Of a stretch of 64,000 nucleotides of DNA, positions 28,255 through 37,974 are shown piece after piece. Location: positions 4,945 to 68,944 of the forward strand of contig QQUF01000049.1 of assembly GCA_008501735.1 (NCBI GenBank). The letters run 5' to 3'. The translations under genes and the position numbers were made by a program. The notes under the pieces are model-generated. The model saw only the letters and a list, made by a program, of their open reading frames with translations, ran no database searches and was not told where the DNA came from. The stretch comes from Calditrichota bacterium (lineage in GTDB: Bacteria; CLD3). Numbering within the stretch: the first letter of the stretch is position 1; every line of letters starts with the position of its first letter.

Positions 28255-28683
28255 TTATGAACTTTCTCTCAAAAAAAACTCTACTGCAAGAAAGTAAGAA
28301 AATTTCCCAAAGCCTGAAATTACACCTTTTGAAACTCCTGCTGTCAAAGAAAGTTGCCTAAAACTTTCTTCTCGCTTAAACAAATTTGACAAGTGAACTT
28401 CAACAACAGGAACCGAAACCGAAGAAATTGCATCACGAATCGCAACAGAAGTATGAGTGTAAGCAGCAGGATTTAAGACAATTCCATCATTTTCACCTTC
28501 CGAATTCTGAATCCAAGTAATCAAATCACCTTCAGAGTTCGACTGAATAAAAGTAAAATCAACTTCGGGATAAGTGTCTTCCAAAGAAAAATTTATGTCA
28601 ACAAGAGAATCCTCTCCATAAATTTCGGTTTCGCGTTCACCAAGCAAATTCAAGTTTGGTCCATTCAAGACTAAAATTTTCAT
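28255..28683 (-). CDS. aroQ: Type II 3-dehydroquinate dehydratase
   Basis: A 142-residue type II dehydroquinase of the shikimate pathway, which turns 3-dehydroquinate into 3-dehydroshikimate. Family motifs are NGPNLNLLGERE followed by the catalytic tyrosine of EIYG (Y22), LNPAAYTHTSVAIRDAI, and the substrate loop EVHLSNLFKREESFR. Full length for the family, which forms dodecamers. The ATG directly follows the end of the MBL hydrolase gene, so the two share a transcript. Confidence 0.97.
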   Translation of the reverse strand: MKILVLNGPNLNLLGERETEIYGEDSLVDINFSLEDTYPEVDFTFIQSNSEGDLITWIQNSEGENDGIVLNPAAYTHTSVAIRDAISSVSVPVVEVHLSNLFKREESFRQLSLTAGVSKGVISGFGKFSYFLAVEFFLRESS

Positions 28684-29457
28684 CTAAACCTCAACAGTTA
28701 AGCCATCAAAAGCCATTTCAAAATTTTCAGGCGTATTTTTGTTAAATTCTTCGTATTCAAACATATGAGTTGTGTGAGTTACTAAAGTTCTTTTCGGTTT
28801 TAATTCTTCAACAAGTTGCAATCCTTCGTCCAAGCAAATATGAGTGGAGTGAGGTTTTTCACGCAAAATCCCAAGAATTAGTAAGTCCAAGTTTTTTAAT
28901 TTATTTTTTGACTCTTCCGAAATCTTGTTAAAGTCCGTAACGTAAGCAAAATTTCCAATTCTGTAAGCAAAAACTTCCATAATTCCGTGCATAATCGGAA
29001 TTGCCTCAACTTCAATTCTTTCTAAAATTTTAAATTTTCCTTCTTCAATAAAATTCAAATTCACTTGTGGAACTCCACCACCTCTTTGCAAAGGTTTCAA
29101 AATGTAATGGAAAGTTTTCATTATCGAATCCAAAGTGAATTTGTTTCCATACACAGGAATTGATTTTTTGTGTGTAAAATTGAAAGCTCTAATTTCGTCA
29201 AGCCCAAGAATATGGTCTGCGTGAGGATGAGTGTAAAAAATTGCGTCCAAATTTGTAATTTCACTACTCAAACATTGTTGTCTAAAGTCAGTCGAAGTAT
29301 CAATTACAATATTTTCCCCTTCGTCAGTTGTAACCAAAATTGAAGCTCTGAGTCTTTTATTTTTCGGGTTTGCCGACGTACAGACTTTACATTTACAAGT
29401 AATTATCGGAACTCCTGTTGAGTTTCCTGTTCCTAAAAAAGTAATTTTCAAAATCAT
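28684..29457 (-). CDS. MBL-fold metallo-hydrolase (PhnP-like)
   Basis: A 257-residue metallo-beta-lactamase-fold enzyme. TFLGTGNSTGVPIITCKCKVC is the N-terminal signature of the PhnP / phosphoribosyl cyclic phosphodiesterase subgroup, including the CxCxxC zinc site. The metal motif is THPHADH, with a later MHG, VTDF and VTHTTH supplying more ligands. The start chosen is ATG at 29457, so that the protein begins MILKITFLG like its relatives; an in-frame GTG seven codons upstream (29478) is the alternative. It likely hydrolyses a cyclic phosphodiester; the substrate here is unknown, and no phn genes are nearby. Confidence 0.88.
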   Translation of the reverse strand: MILKITFLGTGNSTGVPIITCKCKVCTSANPKNKRLRASILVTTDEGENIVIDTSTDFRQQCLSSEITNLDAIFYTHPHADHILGLDEIRAFNFTHKKSIPVYGNKFTLDSIMKTFHYILKPLQRGGGVPQVNLNFIEEGKFKILERIEVEAIPIMHGIMEVFAYRIGNFAYVTDFNKISEESKNKLKNLDLLILGILREKPHSTHICLDEGLQLVEELKPKRTLVTHTTHMFEYEEFNKNTPENFEMAFDGLTVEV

Positions 29458-29599
29458 TCCTTTGCTTTTTTTTAGCACACTAAAAATACAAATTTTCTTC
29501 CTTTAGTAAAAGAGGCTTGAGAATTAATTTTAATTTTTTAGTTTTAGGCTTTCTCGTAAAATCTATTTCAAAATAAATTTCTAAAAATTGGCAAAAGAA

Positions 29600-30277
29600 A
29601 TGAAAAAATATTTAGCAGAAGTACTTGGAACTTTCGGACTTGTTTTTGCAGGAACAGGAGCGATTGTTATCAATGATTTTTCACAAGGAGCAATAACTCA
29701 CGTCGGAATCGCTTTAACTTTCGGACTAATTGTTATGGCAATGATTTATTCAGTTGGCGACATTTCAGGAGCTCATTTGAATCCTGCCGTAACTATCGGT
29801 TTTTGGGTTGCAAAGCGTTTTCCGGCAAAAGAAATCTTTCCTTACATTTTGAGCCAATTAATCGGTGCTTTCCTTGCAAGCGGACTTTTGTGGTTTGTTT
29901 TTCCTGAACACCCAAATCTCGGAGCAACTTTACCCGCTTTGACTCTGGCTCAAGTTTTTGTCTTTGAATTAATTCTAACTTTCTTTTTGATGTTCGTAAT
30001 CATCAATGTTTCGACTGGAGCAAAGGAAAAAGGTTTAATGGCTGGAGTTGCAATTGGTGCAACAGTTGCTCTTGAAGCACTTTTTGCCGGACCTGTTACA
30101 GGTGCTTCGATGAATCCTGCTCGCTCAATTGCACCTGCTCTTGTTAGTGGAAACTTGACAGGGCTTTGGGTTTACATTGTTGCTCCAATAATTGGTGCTT
30201 ACTTAGCAATTCTCGGTTGTAAAGGAGTCCAAGAAGAATGCTGTTGCTGTACTGAAAACGAAGCACTTTGCGAGTAA
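29600..30277 (+). CDS. MIP family aquaporin with Cys-rich C-terminus
   Basis: A 225-residue major intrinsic protein with six transmembrane helices and the two half-helix motifs HLNPAVT and SMNPARS that form the pore. It resembles AqpZ-type channels (GTFGLVFAGTGAIV, GPVTGASMNPARS). The C-terminal tail is unusual: after the last helix it reads CKGVQEECCCCTENEALCE, six cysteines in the last 19 residues. Some bacterial MIP channels pass arsenite, and an arsenic-methylating fusion protein lies 13 kb away, but the tail alone does not prove that. Start taken at ATG 29600; a TTG four codons upstream is possible. Confidence 0.92.
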   Translation: MKKYLAEVLGTFGLVFAGTGAIVINDFSQGAITHVGIALTFGLIVMAMIYSVGDISGAHLNPAVTIGFWVAKRFPAKEIFPYILSQLIGAFLASGLLWFVFPEHPNLGATLPALTLAQVFVFELILTFFLMFVIINVSTGAKEKGLMAGVAIGATVALEALFAGPVTGASMNPARSIAPALVSGNLTGLWVYIVAPIIGAYLAILGCKGVQEECCCCTENEALCE

Positions 30278-30280
30278 GTT

Positions 30281-30739
30281 TTGTTACAAAAAGATTTTTT
30301 GATGAGAATTTTTGAGCAATTCTCAAAATTAATTACTCAAGCCATCTTGAAAAAAGAACAAGGATTTTTTGAAGATGCAAAAGTCGACTTACAAACTGCT
30401 TGTGAAAAAGTATTCGGTTTAGATTTTAATTTTTTAAAATCCCAAACCCCAACCGATTTACTAAACTTACTTAAGATTGGCGAAACAGAATACGAGAAAT
30501 TCTTGCTTCTCGCTGAACTTTTCAAAGAAGAAGGTGAAATTTTAGAAAAACAAGGCTTCGAATCTTACTTAAGTTTTGAGAAATCATTTTATCTTTTCGT
30601 CGAAGGCTTCCAAACACAAGACTCAGAATTGAAAGCTGAATTCTTGCCAAAATTACAGAGTGTGATTTCTAAACTGAGAAAATACCAATTACCACTACAA
30701 ATCGAGCAAAAGATTTTACTTTTTGATAGTGTCAAATGA
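30281..30739 (+). CDS. DUF6483-like helical protein
   Basis: A 152-residue all-helical protein. The pattern LQKDFLMRIFEQFSKLI, then a helix with KKEQGFFEDA, LDFNFL, TDLLNLL and LAELFKEEGEILE, matches the DUF6483 family of about 170 residues, which is of unknown function. Because the family usually begins about eight residues before the LMR motif, I take the TTG at 30281 as the start rather than the ATG at 30302. It follows the aquaporin stop by three bases and probably shares its transcript. Confidence 0.7.
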   Translation: MLQKDFLMRIFEQFSKLITQAILKKEQGFFEDAKVDLQTACEKVFGLDFNFLKSQTPTDLLNLLKIGETEYEKFLLLAELFKEEGEILEKQGFESYLSFEKSFYLFVEGFQTQDSELKAEFLPKLQSVISKLRKYQLPLQIEQKILLFDSVK

Positions 30740-30746
30740 TACTATC
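30725..30746 (+). terminator. Weak hairpin at the stop codon of DUF6483-like gene
   Basis: GATAGTGTC and GATACTATC form a 9-bp stem with one G-U pair and an AAAT loop across the TGA stop, followed by ACTTTTCC. A possible plus-strand terminator, with a poor T-run. Confidence 0.4.
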
Positions 30747-30764
30747 ACTTTTCCAAAATAAAAA

Positions 30765-30794
30765 TTCCCGAACCACACAAAAGTGATTCGGGAA
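30765..30794 (-). terminator. Terminator of the 2240-residue protein gene
   Basis: TTCCCGAACCAC (30765-30776) pairs with GTGATTCGGGAA (30783-30794) with one G-U pair, and on the minus strand the stem is followed by TTTTTATTTT. It lies 26 bases after the stop of the giant minus-strand gene. Confidence 0.85.
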
Positions 30795-30819
30795 GTCATC
30801 GTACTTCTTAAGGGAAATG

Positions 30820-33800
30820 TTATTTCACTTCTTGAGTTTTTCCTTCCTCTTTGGAAGGTGAGACAAAAGAGTCAATCGCTGTTACAGTATAGAATCTCAT
30901 CTCGTTATTTCCTACAGCTCCAACATCAAGAAAATCAGGCGAAGTTGCTGTTCCGAGATAAAAAACATTCGTTCCATCTGTCGCATAAACATTGTAAGCA
31001 ATCGCAGCAGCAACAGGAGTCCAAACCAAATGAACGTCGCCATTTTGAACTGAAATTGATACATCAGTAATTGGCGGAAGAGTTGGCGAATTTTGTGCGT
31101 AAGTAATCGTCGTATCAAAAGCCGAATCAACTGTGAAAATTGTCGTGTCGTTTGTTGTGTAATTTTGTGAAGTGAAAGTTTCGAAAGCTAACAAACTGCC
31201 TCTGTCACAAAATCCTGTCCAACTTGTGTGAACTCCAAATTCAGGTGCCAAAGAACCAAACGAAAGTCTGTCCCAAACATCTGTTGTATTTGCCACATCT
31301 GTTCCAACCAAATTCACATTCGGTTTGAGTTGGTGGAAAAATGTTACGGGAATCGTGTTGCTTCCCGAAGTGATTTGTCCTAAACTCATTGGAATTGCAA
31401 AATCATTAATCGCCCAACGTTCATCACTTGTACTTCCTGTTGTTTCATTAAAAACAATTACAACTGAGCTGTCGTCAGCGAAAAACTGAGTTGAACTCGA
31501 ACTTGTTACAGTTTGTTTTGCTCCGAAAAGTGTTCTTTCAAAAGTTGCGTTGTTTCCAAAACTCAAAGGAACTCCACCAGCAAAAACTTGCGTTGTAAAA
31601 GTATTTCGCCACTGACGAAAGTAATTTACTGTCGCTGAAAAAGAAGCTGTTACGTTTGACCAAGAATTTTGGTCTTGCGTCATAAATCTTTCGTCTGTTC
31701 CTGCAAAAGTAAAAGAACTCAAATTCACGTTTGTTCCATCGTCAACGAAGTCCGAAAACTCACCGCTAATTTGGACGTTCTGAACTTGCCCGAATTTAGA
31801 GTAGTTCAAATTCACAGGAGAAGTTGGCACTAAGCCATTTGCCGTAATTGTGAAATTGTGAATCGGAGTTTGTGTAACAATAATTTCGTAATCACTTGTA
31901 AGTGGCAAGTCATTGCTTCCGTCTTTCCAAACAACCAAATCGTAGAAAGTTGTGTTTGTCGGAGTGAAGCTGAAAACTTCGCCACCGTTTCCGTTGTTGG
32001 AATTTGCAAACGCTACGAAATCGCCTTTTCCTTTCTGCGAAGGCGAAGAATTCGGGTAAAGACTAAAGCCTAAGTTTGCGTTTCCATTCGTTGGATTGAG
32101 CAAAAAATAGTAAGTGTTGTTTGCAAAAAGTTGGACTTTGTAGGCTTCGAAAATCTCGTTTGCACCAAGTGTAAAAGTTCCGTTTGTTCCATTGTTTGAA
32201 ATTGTAGAAGCTGTAACTTTTGACTGAATCACAAAATTTCCTGTTCCCGAATTTTCATTCGTAACTCCTGCAAAATAATCGCCAACTAAAGCCTGATTCG
32301 CACCACTTGCAAAGACAAAATCCGATTTCCCTGCACTAAACCCCGAAGTCGCTAAAGCTGTTGAAAATCCGTTCTGACTTCCTGTGTAATCGTTGTGAAG
32401 CCTAACATCAAAGTCATCGTTTGAGTCTTCAGGGATTATTCCAACAACTGCAATTTGTGCCAAATTCACAGATGTTTCAAAACCGTCTGAATTTGGAAAA
32501 ATTGCTCCTGTAGAATTTTTCTTTGGTGGAGAAGTACGAGTAATTGGAGTTCCGTTTCCAATGTCAAGCGGTGACCAAACAAATTGTTTGTAAAAAGTGT
32601 TGTTAAGCTCATCAATTTCTGCATAAGAATCTTCCGAGTCAACAAACATTCCGTAAGTGTGTCTTCCACCTTTCACCGTTGAAGGAAAGCCAGTGTAAGA
32701 TTTCTCTTCATTCACGTTCACGTTGTCAAAAGTTGTGATGAAATTATCAAGAACATCGTCCAAGTAGTATTCGATTTTGTAAGAGTTCTGTGTTTCGATT
32801 GAACTTGGGCCTAAATTTGTGAAGCCTAAATTCACAAAAGTTCCACCTGTAAGATTTCCGTTTAGAGTTGAAGGCAAAGTGAAAGTTGTTCCGTTAAAGT
32901 CGGTTGGAGTAATCGGGAAATCCCAACCAATTGGAGTTGTCGGTGCAAAATCGCCAATTGATTCACGAATTTCTACGTGGTAAGCGGCACTAATTCCCAA
33001 GTCAGAATTTGATTTTTTCCAAACTGCTAGACCGTAGTAACCACTTTCTGTAATTTCAACTTTAAAAATCTCATCTTGTCCGTTTCCATTCAAGTAAGAA
33101 ACTGCTTGGTCACCATTTGCGTCAGTGAAGTAATCGGACTTTTTGAAAAAATCACCGTTTTTACTGTAAAGTGAAATCCCCAAATCTGCATTTCCGTTGA
33201 TGTTTGTCAGTACAAAATCGTAAGTTCCCAAATTACTTGGTGAAAAATAGACTTCGTGAACGTCAACAACAGAATTACTTCCTAACGAAAAGTAGCCAAC
33301 AGAATCAGGTGCAAAATAAAGAGCTGTTTCGTGTCCTGCTTCAATGTAAAAATCATCGTTTGTCTCGTTAATGTTCAAGACACCGAAGTAGTAAGAAGTT
33401 TTCGGAGCAATATTTCCGTTCACAATCACAAAATCAGTTTCACCAGAGCCAAAACCCGATTGCGAAAGATTTGCACCAAAACCTTGCAAACTTCCTGTGT
33501 AATCGTTATGAGTCCGAATATCAATGTCAGCACTCGAAGTTGTCGGAATTGTTCCTGCAGCGAGCCACCAAGCAGTTCCGTTTTTTCCTTGAAAATCAAA
33601 TTCAAATCCGTCGCAATTGAAGTAAACGTAACCTGTTGAGTTTGGTTTTGGAGGAGCAGTTCGCTGAACCGGAGTGTCATAACTAAGAATATAAGGTTCC
33701 CAAATGTATTGCTTAGTAAAGACATTGTCGTTTTCGTTGCTTTCAATCACCAAATCTTGTTTGTCAATCGAATCCATAACTGTGTGTCGCCCACCTTTTA

Positions 33801-36800
33801 TGGACGAAAGGATTTGCAAATTATTTTCAAAGTGAAGCGAATTTGAACCCAAACCACCTTGCACAACTTTTGCATTTTCAAATTCATCGTCAATAAAAAA
33901 CTCAACTCCAAATTGTGGAGTCGGATTGTCACCGATGTTTTGAATTGCAGCATTAAAATATGTCGGAGTCAAAGGGTCGTTTGCGACTAAAGTTTGCGGT
34001 AGAATTACATTTGTTGGAGTTGAACCACTAAAGTTTGTTGGCACAAGGTGAAAATCCCAACCAAGTGGAACAGCAGGAGCTAAATTTGAAGGTTCTTTAC
34101 GAACTTCCAAATCATAAACCGCATCTTTTGAAAGGTCGTTTTGGTGCTTTTTCCAAACTGAAAAGATGTGCCAACCCGAAACCGTTGGAGTAAAAGTAAA
34201 ACTTTCATTTCCACCGTTTCCACTTAAATCTCCTATCATCTCAAATTCAGTTTTTCCATAAAGCCCACTTGTTGCACTGTAAACTGAAGTTGCTAAATCG
34301 GCATTTCCGGAGATATTTGTGAGAATAAAATCGTAATTTTCCCCTGCTGTCATTTCCACTTCGTAAACATCAAGAATATGATTTGCAGAAATTGTTTCAG
34401 CTGAGAAAGTGTAAGGCATAATTGTTTCGATTACCAAATTGTTACTTGAACTTGCCGCTTCAATAAAAAAGCTACTCGTTGGGCTACTTGTTGCACTAAA
34501 AACCGCAGGATAAAGCGTTGTAACTGTTCCTTGGTAAGTTCCAAATACAAGTTCAACACTTCCTGTTCCCGATTCTGAAGTCGCTTCTGTAAGTGAAAAG
34601 CCGTATTCACTGTCGTAGTAATCTCCGTAAAGTCTTAAATCGTAGTCGTCAGAATTGTTGATTGGAAGCATTCCGATTCCAAAAGCAAAATTATTTTTTG
34701 CATAAGAGAAACCATCACAATTTGGGAAAAAACCTGTTCCTATTTCCGGAGGAGCTGTTCTTTGCTCAGGAACGTGAGATGCCAAAGGTAAAGGTTCAAA
34801 AATAAACGAAACACTGTTTCCATTGTCAGTTTCATCTGTTTCAAAAACATTATTAAAAACATCAATCGAATCTGTAAAAGTGTGCCTTCCACCTTTTATT
34901 GTAAATGGACCAAGATTTGTATTGTATTGAATCCCTCCACTCTCAAGCCCTTGTGAGAAAGTCAAATTCAAAAGCTCACCGTCAAGGAAGACTCTGTTGG
35001 TAAAAAAATCTGTTCCACCATCACCGTCGTTTATGTTTGCAAAATTCAAAAATGTTGTGTTCGTATTACTTGTTAAAACTGTCGGAAGTTGGCAATTGTT
35101 AGTTGAAGCCAAACCGTTGTTTCTTGGGACAATTGAATTTGTCCAACCTGTTGGAAATGCTTCCGTCAAGTTTGGTCTTGTCAAGTCCGTGAACCAAACA
35201 CCTCTTCCGTAGGTTGCAGCAACTAATTTTGCTGGGACAAAACTGTTTTGGATTTCTTGAATTTTCAAATCAGTAACAACTGCATTTGGCAAACCGTCAT
35301 CGAAAGCGAACCAAGTTTGACCTTCGTCGGGAGAATGGAAAATTCCCAAATCTGTTCCGATGTAAATATTTTCTGGCAAGCTCGGGTCAATGATAATTGT
35401 ATTTACAGGCAAATCCATTCCAGGAGGAGTAATATCATTCCAAATTCCGCCATTGTTATCAGTTCTAAAAACGTGTCCTGTTCCTACCACTCCACTAAAA
35501 CCTGAATAAGTGAGATAAATTTTTGCGTTGTTTGTAGGGTGAATTGCAATGTCGGAGACAAAACGAGTTGGCAAAGTTCCTGTGATGTTTGTCGGATTAG
35601 TCGCGTAAGAATCCATAGTCATCATAATATTGCCTCTTGCCGTTCCCGTGATGATTTTATTCGGAGTATTTGGAGAAACTCCAATTGCAGAAATCACATC
35701 TGTTGAATCGGCAGTTAAGTCCGTACTCAGAGAATCCCAAGTTGCCATTCCGTCTGTTGTTCGCCAAATTCTGAAAGTTCCCGCATAAAGTGTAGTTGGA
35801 GAAAATAAGTCGATTTCCATTGGACCGTAAAATCTCATTCTGTCATTTCCGAAAGGAGTATTGTAACCTCCCCAAGTATTTCCTCCGTCATTTGAAGTTA
35901 CAAATCCAAAATTTTGGTGAGTTGCATAAACTATGTTCGGGTTGTTATAGTTGTAAAAAACTTTTCCACCATCTCCTGAAAAACCTGTTCTTGTCCACTC
36001 TTGAGAAGGATTATTTTGGAAAGAAATTAGCCCGTTGTCCTGAGTTCCACCAATTACGGAAATTGTTGAGAAATTACCGTCAACAGGTGTGTTCGGGTGA
36101 ACGTCAATAAAATTAAACTGAGTTATGTCAAGTCCGTTGCTAATGTCTGTAAAGGTGTCGAAATCGTTTGTTGTCTTAAAAAGTCCTCCGTCGCAACCGA
36201 CAAAAAAAGTGTTTGTGTTGCTCGGATGCCGAATTGCAATGTGTTGGTCAGTGTGAACGTAATTACTTGGAAAAGGTGGAATATTGCTTTGAGTTGTTTT
36301 TTTCGCCCAACCTTGTCCGCCGTTTGAAGAACGCCACCAACCAAAACCACCAACATAAACTTTAAGCTCATTTCCTCTGTCAGTTATAATTTCCAAATTG
36401 TAACCGCCTTGTTTTTCAACAAGGTCAGTTCCACTCGAAAGATTCCAAGTTGCTCCAAAGTCTGTAGTTCTGTAAATGCCTTTTGTGGCATTGTTAGTTG
36501 AGTCCGAAACTATCGCGAAAGCAACAGAATCAACTCCGGGTTTGCTCGCCCAATCCAACTGAATCCTTCTGACATCTAAATCAGGAATTCCCGAAACTGC
36601 TGTCCAAGTATTTCCGTGATTTGTTGAACGATAAATTTCAGCAGGAGAACTTTGAGTTCTTTGCATAGCACAAAGAACAATTGAAGGGTCATTTGGATTG
36701 AATGAGAAATCTGTAAAATTTGTAAAAGAAGGTAAAGTATCAACAGGAATATTTGACCAAACCGCTCCGTCAAATTTCCACAATCCTTTTGTTGTCGCTG

Positions 36801-37542
36801 CCCAAATTGTATCCGGTGAAGTTGGGTGAAACTCAATTCTATAAAAACTCTCAACGTCATCGTAAGTAAAGTTTAAAGAATGTGGAGACCAACTTTGTCC
36901 TCCATTTGTAGATTGCAACATTCCAATTCCTTGAAACCTTGTTGGACCTTCTCCGGTTCCTGCAAGAATGAACTGCGAATTTGTCGGGTGAATTGCCAAA
37001 GCTCCAATTGCAAGGTTTGGAATGTTGTCGTCGAGAGCGTTCCAAGTATTTCCACCATTTGTCGTTTTCCAAATTCCGCCTGTTGCCGCTCCGACATAAA
37101 TTGTGTTTCCGTCATTCGGGTCAATCGCAAGTGAAGCAATTCTTCCTGCCCAAGTTCCGGCAGAACCAACTGATTGCCAATTTGCTGCATCGTTGATTGA
37201 ATTTCCACCTTTTCCATTGCTTTGGTTGTCAGGAATATTTTTTCCAAAACCGGGAATTGTTTGCTTAAGTGTTTCGTATTGTTGCATTTGATAACCGAAA
37301 GGAATATTCCCATTTGGAAAAGCTCTTTGGTATTTAAAATTCCAAGCTCTGTTAAATTGCTTGTAACCGCTTTTAGTTGAGCCATTCAGGTAATCTCGTG
37401 AGTCTGAATCTTCAACATCATATTTTTTATACCAATCGTTAGTTCTTAGTTCACTTTCAGCAAAAGCCAACTCAAAAGAAGCGGCAAGCAAAAAAGCTAA
37501 AACAAGAAACGCTAACATTGGCGATTTCGTAGAATTCTGCAT
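30820..37542 (-). CDS. Giant secreted protein: BNR/VPS10-like propeller and three CARDB-type modules
   Basis: A 2240-residue exported protein. After a signal peptide (FLLAASFELAFAES), residues 125-800 hold Asp-box/BNR repeats of sortilin/glycosyl-hydrolase-like propellers (IYVGAATGGIWKTTNGGNTW, GLFKTTNDF, TLYAGTFRIWRTTDG). Residues about 807-1890 hold three modules of 350-375 residues, each a CARDB-like domain (GGRHT..DSID), then xxRTAPP, FxNCDGF-type stretches and a pre-peptidase-like beta domain. The end has a discoidal beta domain and an FN3-like domain (ITDVSISVQNGDVHLVWTPV). No PNPFNP sorting tail is present. The ATG follows the stop of the coiled-coil gene by three bases. The role is probably adhesion or surface binding; the ligand is unknown. 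Confidence 0.85.
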   Translation of the reverse strand: MQNSTKSPMLAFLVLAFLLAASFELAFAESELRTNDWYKKYDVEDSDSRDYLNGSTKSGYKQFNRAWNFKYQRAFPNGNIPFGYQMQQYETLKQTIPGFGKNIPDNQSNGKGGNSINDAANWQSVGSAGTWAGRIASLAIDPNDGNTIYVGAATGGIWKTTNGGNTWNALDDNIPNLAIGALAIHPTNSQFILAGTGEGPTRFQGIGMLQSTNGGQSWSPHSLNFTYDDVESFYRIEFHPTSPDTIWAATTKGLWKFDGAVWSNIPVDTLPSFTNFTDFSFNPNDPSIVLCAMQRTQSSPAEIYRSTNHGNTWTAVSGIPDLDVRRIQLDWASKPGVDSVAFAIVSDSTNNATKGIYRTTDFGATWNLSSGTDLVEKQGGYNLEIITDRGNELKVYVGGFGWWRSSNGGQGWAKKTTQSNIPPFPSNYVHTDQHIAIRHPSNTNTFFVGCDGGLFKTTNDFDTFTDISNGLDITQFNFIDVHPNTPVDGNFSTISVIGGTQDNGLISFQNNPSQEWTRTGFSGDGGKVFYNYNNPNIVYATHQNFGFVTSNDGGNTWGGYNTPFGNDRMRFYGPMEIDLFSPTTLYAGTFRIWRTTDGMATWDSLSTDLTADSTDVISAIGVSPNTPNKIITGTARGNIMMTMDSYATNPTNITGTLPTRFVSDIAIHPTNNAKIYLTYSGFSGVVGTGHVFRTDNNGGIWNDITPPGMDLPVNTIIIDPSLPENIYIGTDLGIFHSPDEGQTWFAFDDGLPNAVVTDLKIQEIQNSFVPAKLVAATYGRGVWFTDLTRPNLTEAFPTGWTNSIVPRNNGLASTNNCQLPTVLTSNTNTTFLNFANINDGDGGTDFFTNRVFLDGELLNLTFSQGLESGGIQYNTNLGPFTIKGGRHTFTDSIDVFNNVFETDETDNGNSVSFIFEPLPLASHVPEQRTAPPEIGTGFFPNCDGFSYAKNNFAFGIGMLPINNSDDYDLRLYGDYYDSEYGFSLTEATSESGTGSVELVFGTYQGTVTTLYPAVFSATSSPTSSFFIEAASSSNNLVIETIMPYTFSAETISANHILDVYEVEMTAGENYDFILTNISGNADLATSVYSATSGLYGKTEFEMIGDLSGNGGNESFTFTPTVSGWHIFSVWKKHQNDLSKDAVYDLEVRKEPSNLAPAVPLGWDFHLVPTNFSGSTPTNVILPQTLVANDPLTPTYFNAAIQNIGDNPTPQFGVEFFIDDEFENAKVVQGGLGSNSLHFENNLQILSSIKGGRHTVMDSIDKQDLVIESNENDNVFTKQYIWEPYILSYDTPVQRTAPPKPNSTGYVYFNCDGFEFDFQGKNGTAWWLAAGTIPTTSSADIDIRTHNDYTGSLQGFGANLSQSGFGSGETDFVIVNGNIAPKTSYYFGVLNINETNDDFYIEAGHETALYFAPDSVGYFSLGSNSVVDVHEVYFSPSNLGTYDFVLTNINGNADLGISLYSKNGDFFKKSDYFTDANGDQAVSYLNGNGQDEIFKVEITESGYYGLAVWKKSNSDLGISAAYHVEIRESIGDFAPTTPIGWDFPITPTDFNGTTFTLPSTLNGNLTGGTFVNLGFTNLGPSSIETQNSYKIEYYLDDVLDNFITTFDNVNVNEEKSYTGFPSTVKGGRHTYGMFVDSEDSYAEIDELNNTFYKQFVWSPLDIGNGTPITRTSPPKKNSTGAIFPNSDGFETSVNLAQIAVVGIIPEDSNDDFDVRLHNDYTGSQNGFSTALATSGFSAGKSDFVFASGANQALVGDYFAGVTNENSGTGNFVIQSKVTASTISNNGTNGTFTLGANEIFEAYKVQLFANNTYYFLLNPTNGNANLGFSLYPNSSPSQKGKGDFVAFANSNNGNGGEVFSFTPTNTTFYDLVVWKDGSNDLPLTSDYEIIVTQTPIHNFTITANGLVPTSPVNLNYSKFGQVQNVQISGEFSDFVDDGTNVNLSSFTFAGTDERFMTQDQNSWSNVTASFSATVNYFRQWRNTFTTQVFAGGVPLSFGNNATFERTLFGAKQTVTSSSSTQFFADDSSVVIVFNETTGSTSDERWAINDFAIPMSLGQITSGSNTIPVTFFHQLKPNVNLVGTDVANTTDVWDRLSFGSLAPEFGVHTSWTGFCDRGSLLAFETFTSQNYTTNDTTIFTVDSAFDTTITYAQNSPTLPPITDVSISVQNGDVHLVWTPVAAAIAYNVYATDGTNVFYLGTATSPDFLDVGAVGNNEMRFYTVTAIDSFVSPSKEEGKTQEVK

Positions 37543-37545
37543 AAT

Positions 37546-37974
37546 TTACCTCGCTGTTGCTTTTGGAGTTTCTCGTCTGTTTTCTTTTGGAAGTTCAGGT
37601 CTGAATTTTTCAGGGTTTTGCAATTTTTCCAAAGCCGTTTCTATTTCTTGGCTTGTTTCTTTATCGCCTTTTGCTTTGTAAAATTCAAGACGAAGTTTCA
37701 AACCGTCAATTTCAGCTTGTCTTTTGACTTTTTCAATTTCTTTTTGGAGTTCAATTTCTTGTGAACGGTCTTCTAAATTTTTAATTCTTAATTCCAAATT
37801 CTCAATTTTTTGACGTGCCTCTTTGTGGACTGCTTGAACCTGGTTTTCATTTTCGATTCTAAGTTGTCGAGCAGTTTTTTGGAGTACAGAACTTCTTGCA
37901 TTTGTTTGTGCAAAAACTACGCTTGTGAAAATTATTGAGAGTAAAACTGTAAGAAAAATGTGAGCAGCTTTCAT
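37546..37974 (-). CDS. Exported coiled-coil protein
   Basis: A 142-residue protein with a signal peptide (LLSIIFTSVVFAQ) and one long coiled coil from about residue 30 to 115 (QAVHKEARQKIENLELRIKN, IELQKEIEKVKRQAEI), then a basic, proline-containing tail. AAGGAGAA eight bases before ATG is a clear ribosome site. It directly precedes the giant secreted protein gene by three bases, so it may be its partner or periplasmic chaperone. No family recognised. The upstream region holds the CTTGTAACCTAA motif at 38064-38075. Confidence 0.75.
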   Translation of the reverse strand: MKAAHIFLTVLLSIIFTSVVFAQTNARSSVLQKTARQLRIENENQVQAVHKEARQKIENLELRIKNLEDRSQEIELQKEIEKVKRQAEIDGLKLRLEFYKAKGDKETSQEIETALEKLQNPEKFRPELPKENRRETPKATAR

